Positions 23,109 through 31,287 are shown, numbered from the stretch's first letter. The stretch: DNA of 43,255 nt from Chthoniobacter flavus (GCA_945860745.1 CAMASH010000024.1:1-43255); one strand, 5' to 3'. Program-made: numbers and translations. The notes: generated from the sequence alone by a model not told the origin.

Positions 23109-24047
23109 ATGCCCGTTCAATTCCGCGATTACTATGAAACCCTTGGCGTGTCCAAGACCGCGCCTCACGATGAGATCAAGAGCGCCTTCCGCAAGCTGGC
23201 CCGCAAGTTTCACCCCGACACGGCGGAAGATAAAAAATCCGCAGAGGAAAAATTCAAGGAGATTAACGAAGCCTACGAGGTGCTGAGTGACCCGGAGAAA
23301 CGCAAGAAATACGACGACTACGGCGCGAACTGGCAGCAGGGCGGATTTCCCCCTCCGCCTTCTGGCGGGAGGAGACCACAGGGATATCCGGGGGGGGGCG
23401 CCGACGGGGAAACCGAGTTTCATTTCGGCGGCACCGGATTCAGTGATTTCTTCGAGCAGATGTTTGGCTCCCGCAGGGGCGGAGGCCGCAGCGGGGCAGG
23501 CTTTGAAGAAGCGCCGATGCGTGGCCAGGACGTTGAAGCCGATATTCTGGTCAGCCTGGAGGATGCCTTGCGGGGTTCGTCCCGGCAGATTTCTTTCCGG
23601 CGGGGGGATTCGGGCAAGATTCAGACCTATACGGTCAAGATTCCCAAAGGCGTGCACGAGGGGCAGCGCATTCGTCTGGCTGGACAAGGGGGATCAGGTG
23701 GCGGGGGAGCCCAGGCCGGTGATCTCTATCTCCGCATGAAGTTTGAGAAACACCCGGACCTCGAGGTCGAGGGCGAGGACCTCTACTACGATCTGGAAAT
23801 TCCCGCGTATCAGGCCGTCCTTGGCAGCGATGTCGAAATCCCCACCTTGGACGGGAGAGCGAAGCTTCATATTCCGGCCGGCACGCAAAACGGCCGCAAG
23901 TTCCGAATTTCTGGTCGCGGGCTGCCACGCAAAGGCGGCACGCGCGGGGACTTTTATGCGGTCGTGCAGGCTTTTCTGCCTGTCAGCCCTTCCAGCCAGG
24001 AGATGGAGCTCTGGGAAAAAATTGCCGGTCTTTCCAAGACCGCCTAA
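23109..24047 (+). CDS. DnaJ-type co-chaperone without zinc finger (CbpA class)
   Basis: The 312-residue protein has an N-terminal J domain with the H-P-D motif at 35-37, which triggers ATP hydrolysis by DnaK. A G/F-rich linker follows (about 75-135, with F-H-F-G-G-T-G-F-S-D-F-F). Two beta-barrel substrate-binding domains come next (G-Q-D-V-E-A-D-I-L-V-S-L-E-D-A, V-K-I-P-K-G-V-H-E-G, L-H-I-P-A-G-T-Q-N-G). The CxxCxGxG zinc repeats of DnaJ itself are absent. The start is the ATG at 23109 (MPVQFRDYYETL). A run of nine G residues in the linker (23390-23398) is a possible slippage site. It is divergent from serS. Confidence 0.92.
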   Translation: MPVQFRDYYETLGVSKTAPHDEIKSAFRKLARKFHPDTAEDKKSAEEKFKEINEAYEVLSDPEKRKKYDDYGANWQQGGFPPPPSGGRRPQGYPGGGADGETEFHFGGTGFSDFFEQMFGSRRGGGRSGAGFEEAPMRGQDVEADILVSLEDALRGSSRQISFRRGDSGKIQTYTVKIPKGVHEGQRIRLAGQGGSGGGGAQAGDLYLRMKFEKHPDLEVEGEDLYYDLEIPAYQAVLGSDVEIPTLDGRAKLHIPAGTQNGRKFRISGRGLPRKGGTRGDFYAVVQAFLPVSPSSQEMELWEKIAGLSKTA

Positions 24048-24072
24048 CGCCCTTCCCCCCGGGCAAGCCGGT

Positions 24073-24957
24073 TTAGGAAACCGGAGTGGGAGAAGGAGTC
24101 GGCGTGGGGGTCGGCGTAGGCGTCGGAGTTGGTGTCGGAGTGGAACCCCCGCCATTGCTGCCGGATCCACCACCCGCGCCCGTGGATCCCGTCGGGGCGG
24201 CACCGGCATTGATCGCTCCCTGACTCCCGGTGCTGTCCGCATCTGCGACCTCACTGCCGAGAGGGGAAAACGCTCTGGCCAACTCCACGAATTCCGGGGT
24301 TGTCGTGGTGGGACTGAGAATTCCCTGGGTAACCAAGGCCCCATCGAGAGCCACTGCACCGTCAATTTTCCGGCTGCCGGGCAAATCGCCAAGGGCGAAG
24401 CTACGGAGAGCGATAACGGTCTTCGTAATGTCCGCTTGTTCCTGACCCGAGGCGGCAACACCGACGATCAAGGCGGCAAAGTACGAGCTCTTTTGAGCTT
24501 CCGGGGGAACGCCCGCGAGAGCGGCCTTGCCGATGACAACCCGGTTTTCCTGCGATGGCCCGCCGGTGAGATTGACCAACAAGGCGACGGCAGAGGCGAC
24601 AATGACATTGGCATTCTCCGGGTTGGCCTTGACCATGGCCGTAACCGCTTCGCTCAAGGTCTCCACGCTGAGTGATTGACCATTCTTGGCGGCTTCCTCT
24701 TTCAGTTTTTCCTGAACGGCATCGTCGGGTTTGGTTTCCTTGATGATTTCCGAGTAACTCTTGTCGGAGTTGGCCAAGAGGGCGACGTCATTTTGATAAA
24801 GTGCCACCAGTTGCGAAAGCTGGGCTTTTCCCGTGGCGGTTGCCCCATTGCTGGGTGCGGTGGGGAAGTCCGACCCGATGAGAACAACCGCATGTGCCAG
24901 AGGCGCTCCCAGAGCCAGAGCCGCCACGATCGCCAAAAATTTGCCGGAATTTTTCAT
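24073..24957 (-). CDS. Secreted Ala-rich protein with Thr-Pro tail
   Basis: 294 residues. A signal peptide ends around A-P-L-A-H-A (residue 23). A helical, Ala/Val-rich region (35-215) has S-E-A-V-T-A-M-V-K-A-N-P-E-N-A-N-V-I, which looks like packed amphipathic helices. A Gly/Ser linker (about 245-270) leads into about nine consecutive Thr-Pro pairs ending T-P-S-P-T-P-V-S. Such tails often span the cell wall or carry glycans. The repeat is encoded by degenerate 6-base units. Before the IS inserted, the gene lay only about 45 bases behind the TPR-like gene, so it was the third gene of that operon. Family not recognised. Confidence 0.75.
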   Translation of the reverse strand: MKNSGKFLAIVAALALGAPLAHAVVLIGSDFPTAPSNGATATGKAQLSQLVALYQNDVALLANSDKSYSEIIKETKPDDAVQEKLKEEAAKNGQSLSVETLSEAVTAMVKANPENANVIVASAVALLVNLTGGPSQENRVVIGKAALAGVPPEAQKSSYFAALIVGVAASGQEQADITKTVIALRSFALGDLPGSRKIDGAVALDGALVTQGILSPTTTTPEFVELARAFSPLGSEVADADSTGSQGAINAGAAPTGSTGAGGGSGSNGGGSTPTPTPTPTPTPTPTPSPTPVS

Positions 24958-24991
24958 TTCCTAAAAGTTAGCGAACATGCTGCGATTTGTC

Positions 24992-25009
24992 CAGTCACAA
25001 AAATATTAC
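24992..25009. repeat. Target-site duplication, left copy
   Basis: CAGTCACAAAAATATTAC is repeated without mismatch at 26388-26405 on the far side of the IS. It contains the complement of the TAA stop of the TPR-like gene. Confidence 0.8.
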
Positions 25010-25046
25010 TGTGGCGCTGCAATCAAACCTGGACAAAAGTGCGCGA

Positions 25047-26204
25047 TCAAAGCTGGACAGGTCTGGAAGTTGGGAAATGGAGGATTACGAGAGGGAGCGA
25101 ACCATGTTCGGGAGGGCGATGGAGGAGGGAGAAGTCGCCGTTTGAGTGTTGGCAGCGAGTGAGTTTTGAGCCGTGGGGAGACTGGACGGGGAGACGCAAG
25201 GAGCCGATGGGAACGCAACCGTCTGAAGCGACGGAGACCTGGGATCGAATGCTCCAGACATAGGGCCACCAAGGGCAGGCCGGCGAGGAGCGCACCACAG
25301 AGCGACCTTGGGCGATGGCCAGCTCATGGGCGAGGAGCGGGGTCATGCGCAGTTCGCGGTGGATTTCCTTAGAGTTGTGGTGGATTCGAAGAAGGTCGAT
25401 GAGGGGATTGGCACGGGAGATGCGCGAGATATTTTCTGCGGCGAAAAGGGCCGGGAGACGTTTTTGCCAGAAGAGATGGAGACGCTCGATCTTGCCTTTG
25501 GCCTGAGGGGTCGGAGCATAACGCAGGGCCACGCCATAAAAGCGGAGGGCGGTCCCGAGTTGGGTAAGGGCCTCCGGCACAGAGGAGAAGAAGAAGCTAT
25601 GATAATCGACGTAGAGGGCCAGAGGCAGGCCGTGCTGCAGGAAAGCGCGCGGCAGGAAGTCCAGATAGGCCAAGAGGGTCTCCCTGGCATAAATGCGGGC
25701 ACCGGTAATGAGTCGGGAGCAATCGTCGAGGATGTCGAGCAAGGGGAGGTTTTGGTCGAAGGGAGGCAGCCACTTGTGAGGGGATGCATCGAGTTGCCAG
25801 AGAGCACCGGTATCCTGGCATTGCCAGCGACGAACGGCGGCGTGGGATGGCCGGTGTAGCGGCTTGGAGGGGCACAGGGAATTGGCAATGGCGAAGCGCC
25901 GGACCGTGGCGGAATCAATCCGCAGAGCGAGACGGCGCAGGAGTTCACTGGTGGCAAAACGGTAAGAACAGGGCGGGTCGGCGGAAAGGAGTTTGCGCAG
26001 CAATGCCTCGGCTTTTTTGCTGATCACATTGCGGCGGGATCCGCCGGATACGCCCGGTTGCCATTGGTCAAGAAGGCCGCCGGGGACCGCCCGCAAATAG
26101 TCGGCATAGATCTGGTAGAGCCGCGAACGGCTTACGCCCAGTTCGGAGGCGGCCTGCGAAGCGGGCATGTCGCCGGATCGGGAGGAGGCGAGGATGTGGC
26201 GCAC
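25047..26204 (-). CDS. DDE integrase-fold transposase
   Basis: The 385-residue product has an N-terminal helix-turn-helix (A-S-E-L-G-V-S-R-S-R-L-Y-Q-I-Y) that should bind the element ends. The catalytic core of the rve type follows, with Asp in L-W-Q-L-D-A-S-P-H, Asp in L-A-L-Y-V-D-Y-H-S-F-F-F, and Glu in A-K-G-K-I-E-R. A C-terminal beta-rich domain follows. The frame is intact, so the element may still move. Its TGA lies inside the inner left repeat. A GTG at 26204 is used as start. The frame stays open upstream for some 20 codons without ATG or GTG, so the true start is uncertain. Confidence 0.85.
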   Translation of the reverse strand: MRHILASSRSGDMPASQAASELGVSRSRLYQIYADYLRAVPGGLLDQWQPGVSGGSRRNVISKKAEALLRKLLSADPPCSYRFATSELLRRLALRIDSATVRRFAIANSLCPSKPLHRPSHAAVRRWQCQDTGALWQLDASPHKWLPPFDQNLPLLDILDDCSRLITGARIYARETLLAYLDFLPRAFLQHGLPLALYVDYHSFFFSSVPEALTQLGTALRFYGVALRYAPTPQAKGKIERLHLFWQKRLPALFAAENISRISRANPLIDLLRIHHNSKEIHRELRMTPLLAHELAIAQGRSVVRSSPACPWWPYVWSIRSQVSVASDGCVPIGSLRLPVQSPHGSKLTRCQHSNGDFSLLHRPPEHGSLPLVILHFPTSRPVQL

Positions 26205-26286
26205 CAGCGGTGCTGGAAGACGGGTCAGGAGCTGGCGGTAGGGTTTTTCACACGGGAGATCAAATCACCCCCGCCCTGCGGCGTCG

Positions 26287-26331
26287 CCCCCATTCGCCCG
26301 CCTACGCTACGCTCCGGCGGGCGAATGGGGG
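26287..26331. repeat. 16-bp perfect hairpin in the transposase leader
   Basis: Arms CCCCCATTCGCCCGCC (26287-26302) and its exact complement (26316-26331) enclose a 13-base loop. It lies between the right-end repeats and the transposase start. It could block read-through transcription into the transposase gene from the upstream operon, a common IS safety device. Confidence 0.65.
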
Positions 26332-26387
26332 TGCTTTGTGCTTGTCCAGGTTTGATCGCGCACTGTCCAGGTTTGATCGCGCCGCGA

Positions 26388-26405
26388 CAGTCACAAAAAT
26401 ATTAC
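26388..26405. repeat. Target-site duplication, right copy
   Basis: An exact copy of 24992-25009. The complement of bases 26402-26404 is the TAA stop codon of the upstream reverse-strand gene, so the insertion left that protein intact. Confidence 0.8.
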
Positions 26406-28243
26406 GTGGCGTCCGGCAGCACTTCCTTCTTCAGGCGCTCGACGCCCTCCTTGGCGAACTCACTTTGGGGGTATTTATTCCAGGCTTTGAGATACCAGGC
26501 CAGGCTCGATCCGGGTTGCTTCCGGCCCTCAAGGTCCTGGGCCTTGCGGATGGCTTGGACAAAGTCCGAGGCTTCAATGGTCAGGTTGGCGCGAAGCTGG
26601 TTGAGTTTGTTGTCATTCGGATATTTGAGGAAGGCTTTCTCAGCGCTTTCCCATGCCCCCGCATAGTTGCTCCGCTTCTCGATTTCCTGCGCCTGGATGA
26701 TGGCGGTTTCGATGACCTGCATGTCGTCAAGGACCTTGCGGAGTTCCTCCTGCTTTTCCGGATACATCGAGGTGGCGGCGATGAAACGCATCTTGTCGTC
26801 AAAAATCTGCCGGTAATTTTTCTGGCTGAGCAACTGATCGAAGTCCACCAGGGCGCGGGATTGGACATCGGCCTGCGAGAAGATCATTTTCGACACCTCG
26901 GTCAGGGCCGGATTGCGCGGCCAGATTTCCATGGCGGCTTTGAGTTCGGTTTCGAGCGCCTCCTTGTCGCCGCCTACCGCGGCATTGCGGGCCTTGGCGA
27001 TGTGCATGGCCGAAACCTGCCGGGCGGTTTCGATGGCGGCGGTGGGTTTGGAGGTGTCGGCGTCCTGCGCGGTTTGATTCAGCTCTTTGACCAGGGTTTC
27101 AGCCAGGGTGTAGTCCTTGACCTCGAGGGCGCTGATGAGCTGGTTGGATTTCTGCACGAAGGCGAGGGCCTTGCGTTTGTCGTCCCGGCTGAGGGTGCGG
27201 ATGTCGGGGAGGTATTCGCCGATGATGAAGGTCTCGGCCAGGCGCTTGGAGGCGCTTTGCAGTTCGTTTTTCTCGAGCAGGAACTTGAAGGCCTGCGCGC
27301 CTTCGCGGACATCGCGCATGATCTCGTTGGCCAGTGAATCGATTGTTCCCATGGTCGGAGGGAGTCCGGTCGTCTTGGCAAAGAGGCTTTTGGCGTCCTC
27401 GCCCACGCGGAGCTGGCTGTCTCCATCGGCAAAAACGTTGCGGTAAAACCGTGTTCCGATCACGGCATGTTGGAAGCGCCGCTGGAGAAAGTGCTGCACG
27501 ATGAGGGCCTGAAATTCGATCTTGATCTGGAGTTCCGCCACCTCGCGTTTGAGCTGGTTCGTTTTGATGAGGGCCTGAATTTCCGCGATGCGGGTGATGA
27601 GCGGCTGCATTTCCATGTCGCGTTTGAGCTGCTCCTGTTTGGCCCATTCCGCCGCCACCCCCTCGCCCTTCGACGTCGGACCATCGAGGCGGTTGCCCGC
27701 GGCGGTTATCTTGGCATTCCACTCCAGCCGTTTCCGCTCGTCTTCGAGACCTTTATTGGCCGCGCTGACGCGTTCGTTGTTGTTCTTGGCCAGCCAGGCG
27801 GAATAGACCTGATAGGCGATGCTGTCGCAAAGGTTTGCGTCTTCCTGAAACTGGGATGCCTTGGCCAGGAGCTGGAAAGCCTCGTCCGTCGATTTCGGGG
27901 TGATCCGGCTCGGCGAGAGCTTGTCCATGATTTGCTCCAAAATGGCCTCGTATTCCCGATCCGCCTCGGTGGTGGAGGGCGGCGCGTTGAGATACTTCTC
28001 AAAGCGGGCCTCGAAGACCCGGTTGTTATTGATGTTCCAGTTCTTGCCATCCCAGCTGACAATTTCGCTGCCGGGATTGAAAAACGGCACATCCTTGCCC
28101 AGAAAACTGGAGCCGCCATTGGAGTTCGCCGGTTGGGAGGCCGGAGGTGCGGCGGGTTGGGGGGCGGCGTTGGAGGGCGGGTCGGGAACCTGGGCCAGCG
28201 CCAGGGTGGACGAGGCCAGACAAATCAGCAGGGAAGACTTCAT
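26402..28243 (-). CDS. Secreted TPR-like/coiled-coil repeat protein
   Basis: 613 residues. A signal peptide (about 1-17) is followed by a Pro/Ala/Gln-rich linker (18-45) and an F-F-N-P-G-S-E-I-V-S-W-D-G-K-x-W-N-I-N-N-N-R segment. A long all-helical body follows whose last part (about 480-610) contains TPR-like helix pairs such as N-Y-A-G-A-W-E-S-A-E-K-A-F-L-K-Y-P-N-D and Y-L-K-A-W-N-K-Y-P-Q-S-E-F. A charged coiled-coil segment lies near 180-240. Probably a periplasmic scaffold. Family role unknown. The start overlaps the stop of the membrane-anchored gene upstream by 4 bases. An IS sits 14 bases beyond its stop. Confidence 0.8.
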   Translation of the reverse strand: MKSSLLICLASSTLALAQVPDPPSNAAPQPAAPPASQPANSNGGSSFLGKDVPFFNPGSEIVSWDGKNWNINNNRVFEARFEKYLNAPPSTTEADREYEAILEQIMDKLSPSRITPKSTDEAFQLLAKASQFQEDANLCDSIAYQVYSAWLAKNNNERVSAANKGLEDERKRLEWNAKITAAGNRLDGPTSKGEGVAAEWAKQEQLKRDMEMQPLITRIAEIQALIKTNQLKREVAELQIKIEFQALIVQHFLQRRFQHAVIGTRFYRNVFADGDSQLRVGEDAKSLFAKTTGLPPTMGTIDSLANEIMRDVREGAQAFKFLLEKNELQSASKRLAETFIIGEYLPDIRTLSRDDKRKALAFVQKSNQLISALEVKDYTLAETLVKELNQTAQDADTSKPTAAIETARQVSAMHIAKARNAAVGGDKEALETELKAAMEIWPRNPALTEVSKMIFSQADVQSRALVDFDQLLSQKNYRQIFDDKMRFIAATSMYPEKQEELRKVLDDMQVIETAIIQAQEIEKRSNYAGAWESAEKAFLKYPNDNKLNQLRANLTIEASDFVQAIRKAQDLEGRKQPGSSLAWYLKAWNKYPQSEFAKEGVERLKKEVLPDAT

Positions 28244-28638
28244 GCTTTGGTCAGATCTTTCGTGCGCAAGATACCATTATTGTCGACTTCGAGCAGAAAA
28301 ATAAATTTCTGCCCCTTCTGAATATTGATGTGGTTGAAGTTCGTCGTAACGAGAATCGGGATCACATCCTCGCCTTTGTTGACGCTGACGGAGATCAGGC
28401 GGCCATTGGTCGATGACCAGGCCAGCGAATCGCTGACTTCGCCCTCGATTTTATAGACATTGCTGCGGAGGCTGTTGGCGTTGTCGAGGTAGGCTTTGAC
28501 GTCGAGGGCGGCCACGGTGCGGAAAGGTTCCGACGTGGTGGTGATAAAGAGACGGGATCCGATGAAAGCGACCCCGAGCAAAAGCACGGCGATGATTATC
28601 CAAAGGGGTTTGATGGAGTTTTTTCCACGTCGGGCCAT
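28240..28638 (-). CDS. Membrane-anchored periplasmic protein
   Basis: 132 residues. A short basic start (MARRGKNSIKP) and one membrane helix (about 12-29) make an N-in anchor. The rest forms a beta-rich periplasmic domain with E-G-E-V-S-D-S-L-A-W and Q-K-F-I-F-L-L-E-V-D-N-N-G-I-L. The start is the ATG at 28638. The longer frame from 28680 adds a Cys/Arg-rich stretch with no support. It is the first gene of a three-gene set with the TPR-like and Thr-Pro proteins, joined by an ATGA overlap. Family not recognised. Confidence 0.75.
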   Translation of the reverse strand: MARRGKNSIKPLWIIIAVLLLGVAFIGSRLFITTTSEPFRTVAALDVKAYLDNANSLRSNVYKIEGEVSDSLAWSSTNGRLISVSVNKGEDVIPILVTTNFNHINIQKGQKFIFLLEVDNNGILRTKDLTKA

Positions 28639-28787
28639 CTGCCAGCATCTACACTCCCCTGTCCCCTGCCGCAAATGCAAATCGCAAATGCGCGATCACC
28701 GCATCCCGCCGGGCACGGGGCTTCCGGCTTTCCCGGCGGTTGGAGAAAGAAGCTTTTTTCCAACCGGTTTGCGGCTCAGAATCCCGA

Positions 28788-29663
28788 ATGATGAAACCCA
28801 TCATCGCCATCACCCAGGGAGATCCGGCGGGCGTCGGGCCGGAGATCGTCCGCGCCGCGCTGGCGGGCGGGCCTTTGCCGGAGGACTTCACTTATCGCGT
28901 GATCGGCCCGACGGATTCCTTTGTGCCCGGCCAGCCGTCACGGGAGTCGGCCGCGCATGCCCTCCGCGCCTTGGAGGAAGCGGCGGACCTTGCGCTTCGC
29001 GGCGAGGTCCGCGCGGTCGTGACCGGACCAGTCAGCAAAAAGCGATTGCATGAGGTGGGGTTTTCCTTTCCGGGTCAGACGGAATTTTTTGCGGCCCGCG
29101 CGGCGGTGAACGACTTTGCCATGTGCCTGACCGGCGGGGGCCTCACCGTTGCCCTTGTGACCGCGCATGTGCCGCTGCGGGATGTGGCCGGCCTGCTGCG
29201 GACGGACGAAATCGTGCGGGTGGGAAATTTGCTGGCCGCTTTTCTGCAACGCCGCGGCTTCGCCGTTCCGCGCGTGGCCGTGGCGGGTTTGAATCCCCAT
29301 GCCGGGGAAAACGGCGATCTTGGACGCGAGGAAATCACCCTCATCGCGCCCGCCGTTGGCCTGCTGCGGGAAAAATGGGGTCGGTCGGCCGGCTTCAGCG
29401 AGCCCCTGCCGCCGGACACCGTTTTTCATCGCGCGGTGGCGGGTGAATTTGACGGGGTGCTGTGTCTCTATCACGATCAGGGTCTCATCCCGCTCAAGCT
29501 GCATGCCTTCGACGAGGGGGTGAATGTCACCCTGGGCTTGCCGTTTCCCCGCACAAGCCCGGACCATGGCACCGCTTTTGACATCGCCGGGCGGGGCCTG
29601 GCGCGACCGGGGAGCATGATTGCCGCCATCCGGCTGGCGGGGGAATTGATCCGAACGGCCTGA
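28788..29663 (+). CDS. pdxA: 4-hydroxythreonine-4-phosphate dehydrogenase
   Basis: The 291-residue enzyme oxidises 4-phosphohydroxy-L-threonine with NAD+ in DXP-dependent pyridoxal phosphate synthesis. Signatures are I-T-Q-G-D-P-A-G-V-G-P-E at the start, V-T-G-P-V-S-K, T-A-H-V-P-L-R-D-V (metal His), H-D-Q-G-L-I-P-L-K (metal His) and S-P-D-H-G-T-A-F-D-I-A-G (metal His). In the substrate loop, where E. coli PdxA has G-H-T-E, this protein has G-Q-T-E-F-F. It is somewhat shorter than E. coli PdxA (329 residues). Two ATGs lie in tandem (28788, 28791). It is followed after 9 bases by the ABM-domain gene. Confidence 0.93.
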   Translation: MMKPIIAITQGDPAGVGPEIVRAALAGGPLPEDFTYRVIGPTDSFVPGQPSRESAAHALRALEEAADLALRGEVRAVVTGPVSKKRLHEVGFSFPGQTEFFAARAAVNDFAMCLTGGGLTVALVTAHVPLRDVAGLLRTDEIVRVGNLLAAFLQRRGFAVPRVAVAGLNPHAGENGDLGREEITLIAPAVGLLREKWGRSAGFSEPLPPDTVFHRAVAGEFDGVLCLYHDQGLIPLKLHAFDEGVNVTLGLPFPRTSPDHGTAFDIAGRGLARPGSMIAAIRLAGELIRTA

Positions 29664-29672
29664 GGGGGAACG

Positions 29673-30614
29673 ATGGACGCCTTTGATGCCGCCGGTGTGA
29701 CCGGCCTTGTCTGGCGGCGGGTTGATCCCGCGCGGGAGGCGGAGGCGGAAGCCTTGATGCGCCAACTCATGATGCTCTCGCGCCGCTCGGTGGGGTTTCA
29801 AGGGTCGGAGATTTTCCCCCCGATTGCGGGCGTGCAGGATGCCTATGTCGTGCTTTACCGGTTCAACAGCGGAGAAAACCTGCGACGCTGGCTCGGCTCG
29901 CCGGAGCGTCATGGGATTTTCCAGCAAATCGAACGTCTCCTGCGGCAACCTTCGCACGAGTTTTTTTTCGCGCACCGTCGTCGTGTTCCTGGCACGGTCT
30001 CGACCGTTTTTTCCTACCGGGTCCGGCCCGGCCATGAGGCGGAATTTCACGACTGGCGCCGCCGCATTGTCGAGGCCTCGCGGAAGTGGGAGGGATTCCT
30101 CGGCACGGAATCCTTCGACACACTGGACAGCGCCAACCCGGAGTTTGTCGTGGTGCTGCGTTTCGACTCGCGGCCTCATCTCGAGGCCTGGCTGCAATGT
30201 CCGGAGCGCGCGCTGCTCATCGCGGAGGTGCATCAGTATGTGGAAGATTACCGCGTGCGGCGGATCGGGAGCGGGTTTGAGGGATGGTTCGAATATGGGG
30301 ACGACTCCGCGCCGCCCGCGCCGTGGCGGCAGGGGTTGGTGATTCTCTCGGCGCTCTTTCCCGTGATCACATTTCTCCGGCATCTTCTCGCCCCGCTCTT
30401 CAATGCCGTGCCGCTGCCGCTGGCCTACCTCATTCTGCTCGCCGTCGATATTTCCCTGCTGACGTTTTTCATCATGCCGCGGTACTCGCGCCTGATGAAT
30501 TTCTGGCTGCGTCCCGCGCCCGGTCACACCTGGCGCACCGAACTGGCGGGCTGGGGCATTTTGCTGGGCGTGATCGGCCTCACTCTGGCCGTGGCATTGG
30601 TTTTCGGATTCTGA
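29673..30614 (+). CDS. Membrane protein with two antibiotic-biosynthesis-monooxygenase (ABM) domains
   Basis: 313 residues. Two ferredoxin-like ABM domains lie in tandem (about 10-95 and 105-195). Each has the pattern G-x-x-G-(S/T)-E and V-V-L-x-R-F-x-S-x-x-x-L-x-x-W-L-x-x-x-E-R. They are followed by two or three membrane helices (about 225-310) with P-R-Y-S-R-L-M-N-F-W-L between. Free ABM domains oxidise quinols or degrade heme. Membrane-tethered tandem forms are widespread and uncharacterised. It starts 9 bases after pdxA and is probably cotranscribed. Confidence 0.78.
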   Translation: MDAFDAAGVTGLVWRRVDPAREAEAEALMRQLMMLSRRSVGFQGSEIFPPIAGVQDAYVVLYRFNSGENLRRWLGSPERHGIFQQIERLLRQPSHEFFFAHRRRVPGTVSTVFSYRVRPGHEAEFHDWRRRIVEASRKWEGFLGTESFDTLDSANPEFVVVLRFDSRPHLEAWLQCPERALLIAEVHQYVEDYRVRRIGSGFEGWFEYGDDSAPPAPWRQGLVILSALFPVITFLRHLLAPLFNAVPLPLAYLILLAVDISLLTFFIMPRYSRLMNFWLRPAPGHTWRTELAGWGILLGVIGLTLAVALVFGF

Positions 30615-30688
30615 AACGACCGCGGATTCACGGAAGTTTCACCGGGGCTTCGGGCGGGCTTCACACAGCCGGGGCAGGATTCCCGGCC

Positions 30689-31287
30689 ATGAAACACAAA
30701 ACCAACCGCTCATCGTGCGACGTCCGACCTCTCCGCGCCGCGGCCAAACAATACGCCGAAGCGCACGGGGATCCGGCTTTTCTCAGCGCGGGGGAACTCT
30801 TTATCCGCGAAGAGCAGCGCCACGGCGCGGCGCTGGGGGAGTGGCTCGATCTGGTCGGCATTCCCCGCAAAAATCGCGACCTCGGCGACAGCCTTTTCCG
30901 CTGCTGCCGCTCCGCCATTCCCAACTATGCCGTGTGGGCCGCCGTCGTGGTGATGGTCGAGGCCATGGCCGGGATCTACTACGCGGCGGTAAAACAGATG
31001 ACCCCGTGTCCGCGCCTGTAAGCCAGGTGCGAGCGCATCCTGCGCGACGAGGTGCGGCATATTCAATTTCAGTGCGAACCCCGGGCTTTCACGCGGCGGC
31101 TCCTGCCCTGCTGGCCGCGGGCGGTGTTGTTTGCCGGAGAGATGATGTTTTACGGCGTGGTCGGCGCGGCCGTGTGGTTGGCACACGGCCGGTTGTGACA
31201 ATTTTCCGGGATGACGTGGGGCGTTTTGTGCAGACCGCAGCCGGAAAATTCCGGGCGATGCAGCGGCTGATGAATCCGGGGCGCTAG
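30689..31287 (+). pseudogene. Decayed ferritin-like (di-iron type) protein gene
   Basis: The first 110 codons read M-K-H-K-T-N..., with F-I-R-E-E-Q-R-H-G (an E-x-x-H iron-binding helix) and membrane-like A-V-W-A-A-V-V-V-M-V-E-A-M-A. A TAA at 31019-31021 stops the frame. Without it the same frame continues C-E-R-I-L-R-D-E-V-R-H-I-Q-F-Q-C-E, the second E-x-x-H helix of the family, up to a TGA at 31196. The C-terminus (R-F-V-Q-T-A-A-G-K-F-R-A-M-Q-R-L-M-N-P-G-R) is in another frame, ending at 31287. One nonsense and one frameshift change thus split a once complete gene of about 200 codons. A sequencing error cannot explain both easily. Confidence 0.75.

Larger units (their letters stand above)
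25010..26387. mobile_element. Insertion sequence, 1.38 kb, DDE transposase, 18-bp target duplication
   Basis: The element is bounded by 18-bp direct repeats. Each end carries two copies of a motif near GCGCGATCAAACCTGGACA, inverted between ends: 25016-25035 and 25041-25059 on the left, 26364-26382 and 26343-26361 on the right. The extreme ends (TGTGGCGCTG... and TCGCGGCGCG... read inward) match only partly. One transposase gene fills most of the length. Long target duplications are known for the IS1202 group, which makes that a possible home, but the family is not settled from sequence alone. If 'GTGGCG' is counted on both sides the boundary could shift by a few bases. Confidence 0.8.

Noticed and set aside
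24061-24140. Short tandem 6-base repeats, first taken for a CRISPR-like or satellite array
   Set aside because: They encode the Thr-Pro tail of the secreted protein and vary at third codon positions, so they are a coding repeat.
25010-25016. GTGGCG shared next to both direct repeats, suggesting a 24-bp duplication
   Set aside because: An extra T separates it on the left only, and on the right it is part of the TPR-like gene's own coding end. An 18-bp exact repeat is the simplest reading, though a longer one is not excluded.
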